A DNA stretch of 64,000 nucleotides from Limosilactobacillus sp. WILCCON 0051 (GTDB lineage Bacteria > Bacillota > Bacilli > Lactobacillales > Lactobacillaceae), in contig NZ_CP154878.1 of the NCBI RefSeq assembly GCF_039955095.1, forward strand, positions 1,054,001 to 1,118,000, in the 5' to 3' direction. This document shows, in pieces, positions 8,314-16,099 of this stretch. Each line of letters starts with the position of its first letter. The stretch's first letter is position 1. Made by a program: the position numbers and the translations under genes. The notes beneath the pieces were generated by a model, which was not told the DNA's origin, searched no databases, and worked only from the letters and a program-made list of their open reading frames with translations.

Positions 8314-8583
8314 ATGTCTGAAAAGCCAAAAGAAGAATTTGACTATTCTTTGTTGATGAAACGAATGGCTAAGTATCGCTTTAATATTAAGAGCTTAGCT
8401 GCTGAAATCGGCATGGATAGAGGATCCTTAGGCTCAAAGCTAAAAAATCAAACAAGGTTCAATCAAAGCCAGATTGCAAACATTGCTGGTGTTTTGGATT
8501 TAAAAACCAAAGAAATTCCAGCATATTTTTTTACGAAGAATGTTGAGAAAAATTCACAAATTGTAAGAATTAAAAAAGGGTGA
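8314..8583 (+). CDS. Small helix-turn-helix regulator (Cro-like position)
   Basis: 89 residues. A helix-turn-helix spans about residues 25-60 (NIKSLAAEIGMDRGSLGSKL), with the final third basic. AAGGAAGTG precedes the ATG. Its place, divergent from the ImmR-like repressor and first in the rightward unit, is where Cro-type or excision regulators sit in phages and integrative elements. Function inferred from position and fold only. Confidence 0.75.
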   Translation: MSEKPKEEFDYSLLMKRMAKYRFNIKSLAAEIGMDRGSLGSKLKNQTRFNQSQIANIAGVLDLKTKEIPAYFFTKNVEKNSQIVRIKKG

Positions 8584-8642
8584 TCACTATATGTATAGGG
8601 ACCAAATTGATTATTACATTTTGTAAAAACGAGGTGATTTTT

Positions 8643-8930
8643 ATGACCGATTCTAAAGGTTTCCTGATTCCTGCTAAGTACTGGAAAGATGCTGATCTTT
8701 CGCTTTCTGAAAAAGTGATGATAACTGAGATTGAAAGACTGGCTAGTGAAGATGGTTGCCTGGAAAGCAACAAGTACTTTGCGAAATTCATCGGGCTGTC
8801 CAGGAGTCGGGTGTCGGAAATTATTAACAAGCTAAGTCTAAAGGGATATTTAGAAACTCAATACTTTACTGATCAGGATGGCCAGAATCGTCGCCGGATC
8901 TATATAGTTTCCAAAAGGGAGCATCTATGA
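8643..8930 (+). CDS. Winged-helix DNA-binding protein
   Basis: 95 residues from ATG 8643, chosen for the GAGGTGATTTTT upstream. The segment LSLSEKVMITEIERLASEDG, then SNKYFAKFIGLSRSRVSEII and KLSLKGYLE, is the winged-helix pattern found at the N-terminus of plasmid and phage replication proteins (helix-turn-helix_36 type). Here the domain stands alone. It may regulate or help the replication protein encoded at 9518. The next small gene overlaps its stop. Confidence 0.72.
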   Translation: MTDSKGFLIPAKYWKDADLSLSEKVMITEIERLASEDGCLESNKYFAKFIGLSRSRVSEIINKLSLKGYLETQYFTDQDGQNRRRIYIVSKREHL

Positions 8931-9064
8931 TGTATCGCAAGCAAATAACGCTCCGCTTCCCAGAAGAGCTGTATCAACAGCTGCGGCAGGAAGCAGAGCG
9001 TATGGGGATAAGCGTCAATGCGCTGATATCGATTATTTTGAATGACTATCTGAGCCAAGATTGA
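8930..9064 (+). CDS. Arc-like ribbon-helix-helix mini-protein
   Basis: 44 residues (an extra in-frame ATG at 8927), with AAAAGGGAG upstream and start overlapping the previous stop. The sequence ITLRFPEELYQQLRQEAE followed by GISVNALISIILNDYL is a textbook Arc/MetJ fold: one strand and two helices that bind DNA as a dimer. Probably a local repressor or copy-number regulator. Its 3' end overlaps the oppositely oriented ribbon-helix-helix gene at 9033-9221 by 32 bases, so the transcripts are complementary. Confidence 0.8.
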   Translation: MYRKQITLRFPEELYQQLRQEAERMGISVNALISIILNDYLSQD

Positions 9065-9221
9065 TTTTGCCATGATTGTTTTCGAATTCGTCAACATGTC
9101 GAATAATCAATTGCTCGATTTCTTTGTTCATTGATCGGCCATTGTAGTCGGCAATGTATTTCAACTTTTCTCTCAATTCAGTTGGAATACGCAAGCCAAA
9201 CATTGGATATTTTGATGCCAT
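9033..9221 (-). CDS. Arc-like ribbon-helix-helix protein
   Basis: 62 residues; FGLRIPTELREKLKYIAD followed by SMNKEIEQLIIRHVDEFE is an Arc-type DNA-binding fold. It is convergent with the 44-residue protein and divergent from the 9343 gene, sharing a 121-base control region rich in TGATAAC and ATGATGATG repeats. Likely represses that region. Confidence 0.78.
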   Translation of the reverse strand: MASKYPMFGLRIPTELREKLKYIADYNGRSMNKEIEQLIIRHVDEFENNHGKINLGSDSHSK

Positions 9222-9288
9222 GATGAAGATCTCGCTTTCATTATCATTCTGTTAGCATTTTAGCATCAAAATGATGATGAAAAATGAT

Positions 9289-9317
9289 TTGACACCAAAG
9301 TGATAACAAAGTATTAT
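9289..9317 (+). promoter_or_regulatory. Strong promoter with TGATAAC operator repeats
   Basis: TTGACA at 9289-9294, a 17-base spacer and TATTAT at 9312-9317. TGATAACA-type elements occur inside the spacer, just before the start codon and in the first codons of the 9343 gene, as expected for autoregulation by one of the neighbouring ribbon-helix-helix proteins. Confidence 0.8.
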
Positions 9318-9342
9318 CATATTCATAAGGAGTGATAACACT

Positions 9343-9525
9343 ATGATAACAAATAAAAAGCAAACAGGAATTAGGATCACTCAATCTTTGTCAGATAAGT
9401 TGACCGAATTTTCAAACTCAAAAGGAATCAGCAAAAATGCTGTGATTATTATGGCAATCGATGAATTTTTGAAAAAGCACGAAGAGATTTCGAAACAAGA
9501 TGATCGAGGTGATCAGGATGAATGA
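9343..9525 (+). CDS. Ribbon-helix-helix regulator preceding the replication gene
   Basis: 60 residues; GIRITQSLSDKLTEFSN followed by GISKNAVIIMAIDEFLKKH is a CopG-like ribbon-helix-helix. Strong binding site (AAGGAG) and the TTGACA promoter lie upstream. Its end overlaps the start of the DnaD-type replication gene (9518), so it probably controls replication-protein supply, as CopG does in rolling-circle plasmids. CopG-like role is inferred. Confidence 0.78.
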   Translation: MITNKKQTGIRITQSLSDKLTEFSNSKGISKNAVIIMAIDEFLKKHEEISKQDDRGDQDE

Positions 9526-10960
9526 AGCGTATCAATACCAGTCATCGTTGCTAATCGATGAACCGCCAATGCTAATGTTGCCCAGCTTGGCCAAAGCTCT
9601 GAAAAGTGCTGATAAGGCAATCATGGTGCAACAGATACACTATTGGTTGCAGATCAAGCGCAAGGCTAATGACGCCAGAGCATTTCATGACGGACGCTGG
9701 TGGGTATTTAACTCAATCCAACAGTGGCACAATCAGTTCATCTGGATGTCAGAACGCACGATTCGCCGTAATTTAGATGAACTGGCCAAAATGGGAATCA
9801 TCATTGTGTCTCGCTTTAATAACAAAGCCTTTGATCGGACTAAATGGTACACGCTCAATTATGATCTGCTTGATCAATTGGCTCAAGGTTTCCAAAAACC
9901 TCAATCTGATGCATTTTCCGATTCTGGTCAATCGAACCGGCCAACTTGGCCTCAGCAACCGTCCAACATGGCCCCAACAAGCGTCCAGGTTGACCTCAAC
10001 AACCGGCCAGGGTGGACTCAACAACCGGCCAAGGTGACCAAACCTATACCAGAGACTACGTCAAAGACTACTTCAGAGACTACATCAAAGACTTCATCAT
10101 CATCATCTGCTTATTCAACTAACAGTGAATATATACATAGCGGCACAACTGCTTCTTCGAAATTGGCTGCTGATGATGCTGGACGGAGACAAACTGATCA
10201 ATCTTTGACTCAATCAACTGCTACTGCCTCGCCAGCTCAACCGCAACAGCCTGCTGTTCAGCCACAACGGCCACAACGGCAGTTTCAGCCAAGCGGTTGG
10301 ACGGAGCCGGCTGATCCAAGTGGTCCTGACTCTTTGGCTGACCCTAACGGCATGAACCAGATTTTCAAAATCTGGGCTGATCTTTGGGACTGGCCGAGTT
10401 CAACAACGATCGCTGACTTAACGGCATGGGTGAAGGATTTCGGGCCGGACGTGGTACTGTACGCGATCAAAAAGGCGGCCACGGCTGATGCCAGTCGGCC
10501 TCATGCCTATATGGCAGCGATCATTCGCGGCTATCGCAACGCTGGGCTAAAGACCCTGGATGCGGTGAAGGCCGCTGATCAAGCGCGCGAACAACGTAGC
10601 CAGCAGAAGCAGAGTTACGGCCGTTCGCAATATAACAACAACCGTGGTGGCCGGGCCAACATTCAAGAAAAGCTGCCAGATTGGGCAAAGCAGGACGATG
10701 AAGATGAGGCGCCGGAAGCGAAAACCATTGAACAGCTGAATTATGAGCGTTTAGAAAGAGATCTGCACCGTGCGGTCTTGCTACATCGCAAGCTGTATGA
10801 CGTTGATCTCGAGACGATTTGCCACAACCTAGATCAACCGGACGGCCATGGCTTTTTGTCACCCAACGCGCTTAAGCTTTTTGAGCAGTATTGTGCGCTG
10901 AACAATCTGGATGTTGCTACGGAGATAAAAAAAGCCCGCAAGACTGCGGACTTTGATTGA
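9518..10960 (+). CDS. DnaD-domain replication protein
   Basis: 480 residues from ATG 9518 (GAGGTGATCAGG upstream). The N-terminal 130 residues form a winged-helix region (ADKAIMVQQIHYWLQ; MSERTIRRNLDELAKMGII) as in phage replisome organizers. A long linker rich in Q, T, S and P with short NRPTWPQQ-like repeats follows (about 140-280). Residues 290-370 (FKIWADLWDWPSS; LYAIKKAATADASRPHAYM; IIRGYRNAGLKT) fit a DnaD/DnaB2 domain that helps load replicative helicase. It is the best candidate for the element's replication initiator. No DnaC-like loader gene follows. It heads the long rightward gene run. Confidence 0.8.
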   Translation: MNEAYQYQSSLLIDEPPMLMLPSLAKALKSADKAIMVQQIHYWLQIKRKANDARAFHDGRWWVFNSIQQWHNQFIWMSERTIRRNLDELAKMGIIIVSRFNNKAFDRTKWYTLNYDLLDQLAQGFQKPQSDAFSDSGQSNRPTWPQQPSNMAPTSVQVDLNNRPGWTQQPAKVTKPIPETTSKTTSETTSKTSSSSSAYSTNSEYIHSGTTASSKLAADDAGRRQTDQSLTQSTATASPAQPQQPAVQPQRPQRQFQPSGWTEPADPSGPDSLADPNGMNQIFKIWADLWDWPSSTTIADLTAWVKDFGPDVVLYAIKKAATADASRPHAYMAAIIRGYRNAGLKTLDAVKAADQAREQRSQQKQSYGRSQYNNNRGGRANIQEKLPDWAKQDDEDEAPEAKTIEQLNYERLERDLHRAVLLHRKLYDVDLETICHNLDQPDGHGFLSPNALKLFEQYCALNNLDVATEIKKARKTADFD

Positions 10961-11062
10961 TCAATATAAAAATATTCGAAGTTTGATTTATATATTCAGA
11001 ATAGCCGAAAAAGGCTGATAAATCAAGCTTCTAGCCATAAAAAGTGTTAGGAGATTTTAAAA

Positions 11063-11320
11063 ATGACGATGACCGTTAAGAATTTTAACCACACTGCCGA
11101 AGCCAAGGGCTTCACGACTTCCGTTGACGCAGCACTAGGCTTGATTCTACTCAAGCACCATGACACGACGGTTTGGGCGATCGCCATCCACAAGGTTGGC
11201 GTGGCCAGTCAGCTGGCTCCCCTGGAGCTAAACAAAGCTATTCAGGCACAAGATCTGGCGGAGGCTTTGGCTAACACCGATTTGGTTGACCGCTACGCTG
11301 ATATCTTTGAGCTTTTCTAG
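11063..11320 (+). CDS. Small protein of unknown function
   Basis: 85 residues, mostly helical with a hydrophobic stretch around ALGLILLKHHDTTVWAIAIHKVG. TTAGGAGAT precedes the ATG. First gene of a long run of tightly packed small genes; a gap of 15 bases separates it from the next. I recognise no family. Confidence 0.6.
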   Translation: MTMTVKNFNHTAEAKGFTTSVDAALGLILLKHHDTTVWAIAIHKVGVASQLAPLELNKAIQAQDLAEALANTDLVDRYADIFELF

Positions 11321-11335
11321 GGCGGGAGGTGTGTC

Positions 11336-12565
11336 ATGCAAGGACTTAAAAAGAGCGATGACGCGCGGCAAACCAAGCTTTATCAACGGTTTGGCAACCT
11401 TCCGGTGCCGGAAGACTTGGTTGACTTTTACCAGCACCTGGATCCCGCGGACCTGGTTGAGTTCGTTCAAGTCGAGAGCGAGTATGTGAACGTCATTCAG
11501 GGCACGCGGCTGCAGCTTGGCCGGGTCTATCGGGCGGCCAAAAAGCTGTTTGCACACGCCGGGAGCCGGTCGGATCTGCACGAGACGATGACTTTTGAAA
11601 AGTGGGTGCGCGCGCACGGTCAGTCGAAACAGACCGCACTGCGCCTGATTACACTAGCTGATCAGGTGGACCTTATCCAAGCGCAGGCTTTGGATACCCA
11701 TGACGATGGCCGGCTGATGGTCGAAAACTATTTGACACTCAGCCAGAGTGATCAAATGGCGATCGCAGACGGCAAGGTCGACGAAAAGGTCGTTGGCATG
11801 TTGCTGCATGCCACGCCGGATATGCGGCAATCGCCGATCTGGAAGGGTATGCTCAAGGAGCTGCACCAAAGTCGGCAGGCGATCGAGGCGCAGAAAAAAC
11901 AGCTGCAGAACCAGACTGATCAGATCCAGCAGCTAACCCAGCGTAACAGCGATCTGGAGCGCTCCAGATCCGATTTTACAGACCAATTGTCAGCCGAAAA
12001 AGAGGAGAAACGCCACTTACAGTTGCAGCTGGCCGAAGCGCAGGCACAAGAGCCGGAACCAGTCGAGGTCCCGCCGGCTGACTACGATGAACTGAAAGAG
12101 CGACGCGTAGAGCTTGAAGCTCAGCTTAAGGACACTGAGCAGACTCTTGAGGAGGTCAAAAAAGAGCTGCACGAAGCGCAGAACACGTCAACGGGGAGCT
12201 ACTCGCAAGAGGATATCGATGATCTGCAGGCGCAGCTGGCAGAGCTGACGCAGCAGAATCAAGCGCTGACCAAGCAGGTCAAAGCGCAGGCAGCACATGA
12301 AGATTCGCGACAGAAAGCCTTTCAGACGGTTTCGGCCCGCTCAACCGATATGCTGTCGGCGCTCCCGCGGACGCTGGACGTAATGGCCTTGGCCGGCGAT
12401 ATTGAGCAGCTGACGGATAAAGAGCTGCAGCAGACGGATCTGCCCGCTTTAGCCAACGCACTGGAAGACAAGGCCAACCAGCTGCGAAAGCTGATGCACG
12501 AGAGTCAGCGCGTGGTTGAGGGCGACTTCTCAGAGATTAAGGGGAAGGGAGATGATGGCGCATGA
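11336..12565 (+). CDS. Coiled-coil protein with DUF3102-like N-terminus
   Basis: 409 residues. Residues 40-170 (LVEFVQVESEYVNVIQGTRL; MTFEKWVRAHGQSKQTALRL) resemble DUF3102-type proteins found on conjugative plasmids and integrative elements of Firmicutes. Residues about 180-320 form a long coiled coil rich in Q, E and L. GGGAGGTGTG lies before the ATG. DUF3102 proteins have no settled role; a structural or DNA-organising role during transfer or replication is a guess. The next gene starts within its stop codon. Confidence 0.65.
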   Translation: MQGLKKSDDARQTKLYQRFGNLPVPEDLVDFYQHLDPADLVEFVQVESEYVNVIQGTRLQLGRVYRAAKKLFAHAGSRSDLHETMTFEKWVRAHGQSKQTALRLITLADQVDLIQAQALDTHDDGRLMVENYLTLSQSDQMAIADGKVDEKVVGMLLHATPDMRQSPIWKGMLKELHQSRQAIEAQKKQLQNQTDQIQQLTQRNSDLERSRSDFTDQLSAEKEEKRHLQLQLAEAQAQEPEPVEVPPADYDELKERRVELEAQLKDTEQTLEEVKKELHEAQNTSTGSYSQEDIDDLQAQLAELTQQNQALTKQVKAQAAHEDSRQKAFQTVSARSTDMLSALPRTLDVMALAGDIEQLTDKELQQTDLPALANALEDKANQLRKLMHESQRVVEGDFSEIKGKGDDGA

Positions 12566-12939
12566 TGTTTGCGAAAGGCAAGTACGTCAACATTGACGGC
12601 CTCTCCTCGCAGGCGTACTACCTGCGGGTCCCACCAGATAAGCTGCGCGAGTTTCAGGCGGCCGTTTTAAAGGCCAGTCATCATGACTATCTGGCGCTGG
12701 CTACCGATCAAGGCTGTCGGCTGCGCGCGGTCCTGCTTGAAGGACGCTTGATCCGCCAGCTGCCTAAAAACGCCCGTGCGGTCGGAGACTGCGTGGCCGT
12801 CCTGTATGGTGCCGATAACCGGCCTTTGATGACCATTGATTTGGTCCAAACGATTCCGCAGTCGGTCATGGAGCGCACGCTATCCAATCTGGCCGCTAAG
12901 ATTTACCTGCCGGAAGCACGGCATCAGCTGCCAAAGTGA
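12562..12939 (+). CDS. Protein of unknown function
   Basis: 125 residues overlapping the previous gene by four bases (ATGA). Mixed strand/helix sequence without membrane segments; it looks like a compact soluble domain. No family recognised. Part of the co-directional, probably co-transcribed run. Confidence 0.6.
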   Translation: MMFAKGKYVNIDGLSSQAYYLRVPPDKLREFQAAVLKASHHDYLALATDQGCRLRAVLLEGRLIRQLPKNARAVGDCVAVLYGADNRPLMTIDLVQTIPQSVMERTLSNLAAKIYLPEARHQLPK

Positions 12940-12946
12940 GGCGGTT

Positions 12947-13168
12947 ATGATCAGAAACGGGAAGGATCAGAGGCCGACACGGGCACAAGTACGTGAGCAG
13001 CAGCTGCATGATATGATCAAGGGCAGCTGGGAGACTGAAGAACAGACGGAAACGCGGTCAGAAGATCGGTATATGGTCAGCGACTTCATTATGTCGCTGG
13101 TCGTGATCCTGATTCTGCTGGCCGCCGGCTGGATAGCAGCCGTGTTTTTAAGGGGGCTGAGCTTATGA
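12947..13168 (+). CDS. Small single-pass membrane protein
   Basis: 73 residues from ATG 12947, selected because GTGAGGCGG lies upstream. A charged N-terminal 45 residues precedes one membrane helix (VSDFIMSLVVILILLAAGWI). Overlaps the next gene by four bases. Position among conjugation-type genes suggests an envelope-associated accessory role; no family identified. Confidence 0.6.
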   Translation: MIRNGKDQRPTRAQVREQQLHDMIKGSWETEEQTETRSEDRYMVSDFIMSLVVILILLAAGWIAAVFLRGLSL

Positions 13169-13428
13169 AATTCTGCTATGTCGTGTCGCGAAAAGAGGGC
13201 GATGATGTGGAGCCGATTGCGGTTTTCCGTCGCCTCAAGCCGGCACTGAAGTACGTTAAGCGCCATGGCATGGAGCCGGAAACCGCGAGGCAGGACAACG
13301 CCTATCAGGGTCTGCTTGAGCAAGGGTGGGTCGTTGACTTTGTACCGGTGACGATTCCTGACCAAGCTGCCAACACGGTAATGGTTAAGGCCAAGCTGAG
13401 CATTGGCAAGGCAATCTTTAAGGAGTGA
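13165..13428 (+). CDS. Small soluble protein of unknown function
   Basis: 87 residues. N-terminal CYVVSRKEGDD and a basic middle; no membrane segment. It overlaps the upstream membrane protein gene by four bases and is followed by an AAGGAG-led gene, so the three are translationally linked. Function unknown. Confidence 0.58.
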   Translation: MKFCYVVSRKEGDDVEPIAVFRRLKPALKYVKRHGMEPETARQDNAYQGLLEQGWVVDFVPVTIPDQAANTVMVKAKLSIGKAIFKE

Positions 13429-13433
13429 CGGTA

Positions 13434-13643
13434 ATGACTGAGAACAAATATACGATGCGCGACGTGTATCAGCGTGTCTACGCCGATATCGGCATCGTTC
13501 CAGTCCATGCCATGTGGCTGGACGGCAAAACGTTTACGGAGCACGAATTTGAAGAAAAAGTCCAGGAGCTTGAACAGGTTCTGCTCAAAATCTTTGAAGA
13601 CGTGGATAAGGAGATTGAACAAAAGGGAGATGAGGACGCATGA
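13434..13643 (+). CDS. Small acidic protein of unknown function
   Basis: 69 residues from ATG 13434 (AAGGAG 9 bases upstream). The C-terminal half is an acidic amphipathic helix (EHEFEEKVQELEQVLLKIFE). Its stop overlaps the next start. No recognised family. Confidence 0.55.
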   Translation: MTENKYTMRDVYQRVYADIGIVPVHAMWLDGKTFTEHEFEEKVQELEQVLLKIFEDVDKEIEQKGDEDA

Positions 13644-13870
13644 GCATTGCCAACGGCCGGTTTCAGATCTATGTTGGCCAGTCGATCTGGTGCAGCAAAC
13701 ATGGCCGGGAACGGCTGATCGTCGGGCAGATCGTTGAAACGGCCAATGATTATGACGTTGAGCTTTTCTACGGTCCGCGGCGTTTGATTTTCTTCCAGTC
13801 GCTTCGGCTGAAGAAGAGTGCCGGCTGGCACCGCATCAAGCGAGAAAGAAGGAATTATCAGTATGTATAG
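13640..13870 (+). CDS. Small basic protein of unknown function
   Basis: 76 residues, basic, with strand-rich pattern (RFQIYVGQSIW; LIVGQIVETANDYDVELFY). It overlaps both neighbours and its end contains the ribosome binding site of the thioredoxin-like gene. Function unknown. Confidence 0.55.
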   Translation: MSIANGRFQIYVGQSIWCSKHGRERLIVGQIVETANDYDVELFYGPRRLIFFQSLRLKKSAGWHRIKRERRNYQYV

Positions 13871-14390
13871 CGACAATCCAGTTAAAGAACAAAGACGGCG
13901 CCGGATCACGATTGGCATTATTGCCGTTCTCATTATCAGCGGTGCACTGTTCGGCTTTCACTTTTTTCATAGTTACCGCCGAACCGACACAACGGCTCAG
14001 GCAAAGCTGATGAGCAGCAGTACGCCTACCGTCGTGGTGTTCTACTCGAAAACCTGTTCAGACTGCAAACATGTTGCGGCAACGGTACATAAGGCTGACT
14101 ACGAAAGCCGCCTGGCCGACAACGTGATCGGCTTGGGCGATGCGTCAAGCAAACGACATCATGTTGCGTATGTTGAATGGCAGAACGGCCGCGATAAACG
14201 GCTGTTTGAACAGTACAACATCAAGTCGGTGCCGACTTTCATGGTCTTCCAAAACGGCCAGCCGCAGCCGTTGGAAACAGTCAATGGTCTGCCGGTCTAT
14301 CAGTACAGCGGTACCGATAAACAGAAGATCAAGCAGATCTTCCAACGGCTGACTTTGGAAGCGCAGGTGACGGAAAATCAAACCAACTAG
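13863..14390 (+). CDS. Membrane-anchored thioredoxin-fold protein
   Basis: 175 residues from ATG 13863 (AGAAAGAAGGAATT upstream). A basic N-terminus and one membrane helix (about residues 15-37) anchor an extracellular thioredoxin domain with the CxxC active site C65-S-D-C68 and the cis-proline loop SVPTF. The CxxC pair would reduce or form disulfides at the cell surface. Thioredoxin-like proteins are common in Gram-positive conjugation operons, where they may help pilus or channel proteins fold. This context fits that use; the substrate is not known. Confidence 0.85.
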   Translation: MYSDNPVKEQRRRRITIGIIAVLIISGALFGFHFFHSYRRTDTTAQAKLMSSSTPTVVVFYSKTCSDCKHVAATVHKADYESRLADNVIGLGDASSKRHHVAYVEWQNGRDKRLFEQYNIKSVPTFMVFQNGQPQPLETVNGLPVYQYSGTDKQKIKQIFQRLTLEAQVTENQTN

Positions 14391-14460
14391 ACAACTTGCC
14401 GCAGAACGGCGGAATCGTCGGCGGCGAGATTGGGAAAACAAGGTTTATTTCAGACGGCTG

Positions 14461-14724
14461 ATGGCGATTGGTAAGGCGCAGGAAAATCTTTCCGAAACCA
14501 TGACCGCAGAGCCGGCGATCGCCTTTTGGACTGACCTGATTGGCACGCCTAGCGAACATATCTGCGTTGAGCTGACCAGCCTATCCACGCGGTATGGTGC
14601 TGATGAGGTGATCGATTGGATCAAAATTGTTTACGCTAATGGGTTTTCAGATGCGGATAAGGCGATTGAACGGATCAGCAAAGCCCTGGAGCTTGACTAT
14701 AAATACAATCAATTCAATCTGTAA
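14461..14724 (+). CDS. Small protein of unknown function, start uncertain
   Basis: At least 87 residues from ATG 14461, which has no good binding site. The frame is open back to a stop at 14368-14370 and its upstream part codes for a basic, protein-like stretch (RQLAAERRNRRRRDWENK), but contains no ATG, GTG or TTG. Either a rare start (ATC 14377 or CTG 14458) is used, or the protein is reached by frameshifting from the thioredoxin gene. Function unknown. Confidence 0.5.
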   Translation: MAIGKAQENLSETMTAEPAIAFWTDLIGTPSEHICVELTSLSTRYGADEVIDWIKIVYANGFSDADKAIERISKALELDYKYNQFNL

Positions 14725-14785
14725 CAAGTGAAAATTAGCGCTTAAAAAGGATTTTAAAACGTTTTAAATCAAAAGGAGAGATTCA

Positions 14786-14974
14786 ATGCCAAAAACATAC
14801 GGTTTTCGCAAAGCCGCCAAGTATATCAATCAAGCTGGGGTCTTAGAACAGACCTACACGCCGAAGATGCTCAAACGCCTGCGCGATGACGTGCGGCTGG
14901 TGCCGAAAATTCGGCGGCGCCGCTATACGCAGGAACAGCTGGATACCTTTGTCAAAGAGGTCCGGCTACGCTAA
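14786..14974 (+). CDS. Excisionase/MerR-like small DNA-binding protein
   Basis: 62 residues, strongly basic. The pattern FRKAAKYINQAGVL, then KMLKRLRDDVRL and RRRRYTQEQLDTFV resembles a small winged-helix protein of excisionase or phage-regulator type. AAAGGAGAG lies before the ATG. It could regulate this gene run or assist recombination; assignment is tentative. Confidence 0.6.
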   Translation: MPKTYGFRKAAKYINQAGVLEQTYTPKMLKRLRDDVRLVPKIRRRRYTQEQLDTFVKEVRLR

Positions 14975-14990
14975 CAGGGAGGAACTATTT

Positions 14991-15323
14991 ATGAATGAAT
15001 GGATTTTAATTTGGGCGATTGTTACTGTTGTTATTTTTTTAATTGCTTTGTATGAGTTGTTCAAAGTTACCCGCCCAACAACGACGATTCAAGTCCGGTT
15101 TGCATTTAAGCTTGGCGGTGGTGCCGTGGTGCCGATTGTAGCAACGCAGAAAGTCAAGCGGTTAAAGACTGCACGATTTGACTTTGACTATTCAAATTTT
15201 GATGGTAATGCCGATCTTGAATCGGTTAAGGTTTGTGAAAATGGTGAAGACTGCACTGATTCATACACGATTATTATTGCTGATCAAAAAGTTGCGATCA
15301 CCCGGCGGAAAACTGTCAACTAA
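14991..15323 (+). CDS. Small membrane protein with extracytoplasmic domain
   Basis: 110 residues from ATG 14991 (GGGAGGAAC upstream). One membrane helix at residues 4-24 (IWAIVTVVIFLIALYEL) is followed by a strand-rich domain with two cysteines (VCENGEDC) that could form a disulfide, possibly a client of the nearby thioredoxin-like protein. No family recognised. Confidence 0.6.
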   Translation: MNEWILIWAIVTVVIFLIALYELFKVTRPTTTIQVRFAFKLGGGAVVPIVATQKVKRLKTARFDFDYSNFDGNADLESVKVCENGEDCTDSYTIIIADQKVAITRRKTVN

Positions 15324-15340
15324 TTTCAGGGGGATTTTAA

Positions 15341-15805
15341 ATGAACGAGGCAAAGAAAAGGGCAGCCCTGGAGCTGCAGCTGACAGATGAGATCAAAAAG
15401 GATCTCATGGACGATATCGACAAAGCGCAGACAATCAGTCACCACTGGGAAGGCCAGCTGGACGGGACCGATCTGTTACAGACGTATTATCCAGAAGCGG
15501 CTAAGGTCGGCACGACGCCGTTGATGGCCGACGTCTTGGCACTGCACTTAACCTACTGGCTCAATAACGCGGGCATCTGCTGTGCCAAGCCGCGCATGAT
15601 GAAGTACCGAACGCGGATCTCGATCAGCGGCTATCCGCTGAATGAAATGGACTCAGCCTGGCTGACAAACTGGTTTGCTCAGCGCAACCAATATATCCTG
15701 GACGATTTGAACACGGCCAAGGCCATTGCAGAGCAGATCTTAGAGAACGAAGCAAACAGCGAAGAAAGCGAGGAAACAGACGATGACGAAGGTAATGAAA
15801 ACTAA
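15341..15805 (+). CDS. Acidic-tailed protein of unknown function
   Basis: 154 residues, GGGGG-led ATG. N-terminal helical half, a central region with KPRMMKYRTRISISGYPL, and a very acidic C-terminus (EESEETDDDEGNE). No membrane segments. Overlaps the following gene by 23 bases. No family recognised. Confidence 0.6.
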   Translation: MNEAKKRAALELQLTDEIKKDLMDDIDKAQTISHHWEGQLDGTDLLQTYYPEAAKVGTTPLMADVLALHLTYWLNNAGICCAKPRMMKYRTRISISGYPLNEMDSAWLTNWFAQRNQYILDDLNTAKAIAEQILENEANSEESEETDDDEGNEN

Positions 15806-16082
15806 TGCCCGCGGGGAAAAGAAACAGTTTGACACTGTAGATGGCATGATGCCGTTTGCCATCAGCGTTAATACTGACGGCTATGAGGGCGATGATGCAC
15901 AAACGGATATCATCATCGAAAACGATGGCGCCGGCGTCCTGCATGACGTGGCCGTTGAAACTGACGGCGAGGTACAGTACTTCAGCAACGTGAAGCAGCT
16001 GAAATTCACGACAATGGGCAGTCTAGAGCGTGAGGACCTGGCCGAAATGCTGCGCTGGGTGGCTGATCAGCTTGATGTCTAG
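15783..16082 (+). CDS. Protein of unknown function
   Basis: 99 residues with alternating strand pattern (DIIIENDGAGVLHDVAVETD) and a C-terminal helix. It overlaps the preceding acidic-tailed protein, suggesting coupled translation and perhaps a complex. No family recognised. Confidence 0.55.
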   Translation: MTKVMKTNARGEKKQFDTVDGMMPFAISVNTDGYEGDDAQTDIIIENDGAGVLHDVAVETDGEVQYFSNVKQLKFTTMGSLEREDLAEMLRWVADQLDV

Positions 16083-16099
16083 GCCAGAAAGGAGCAGTC

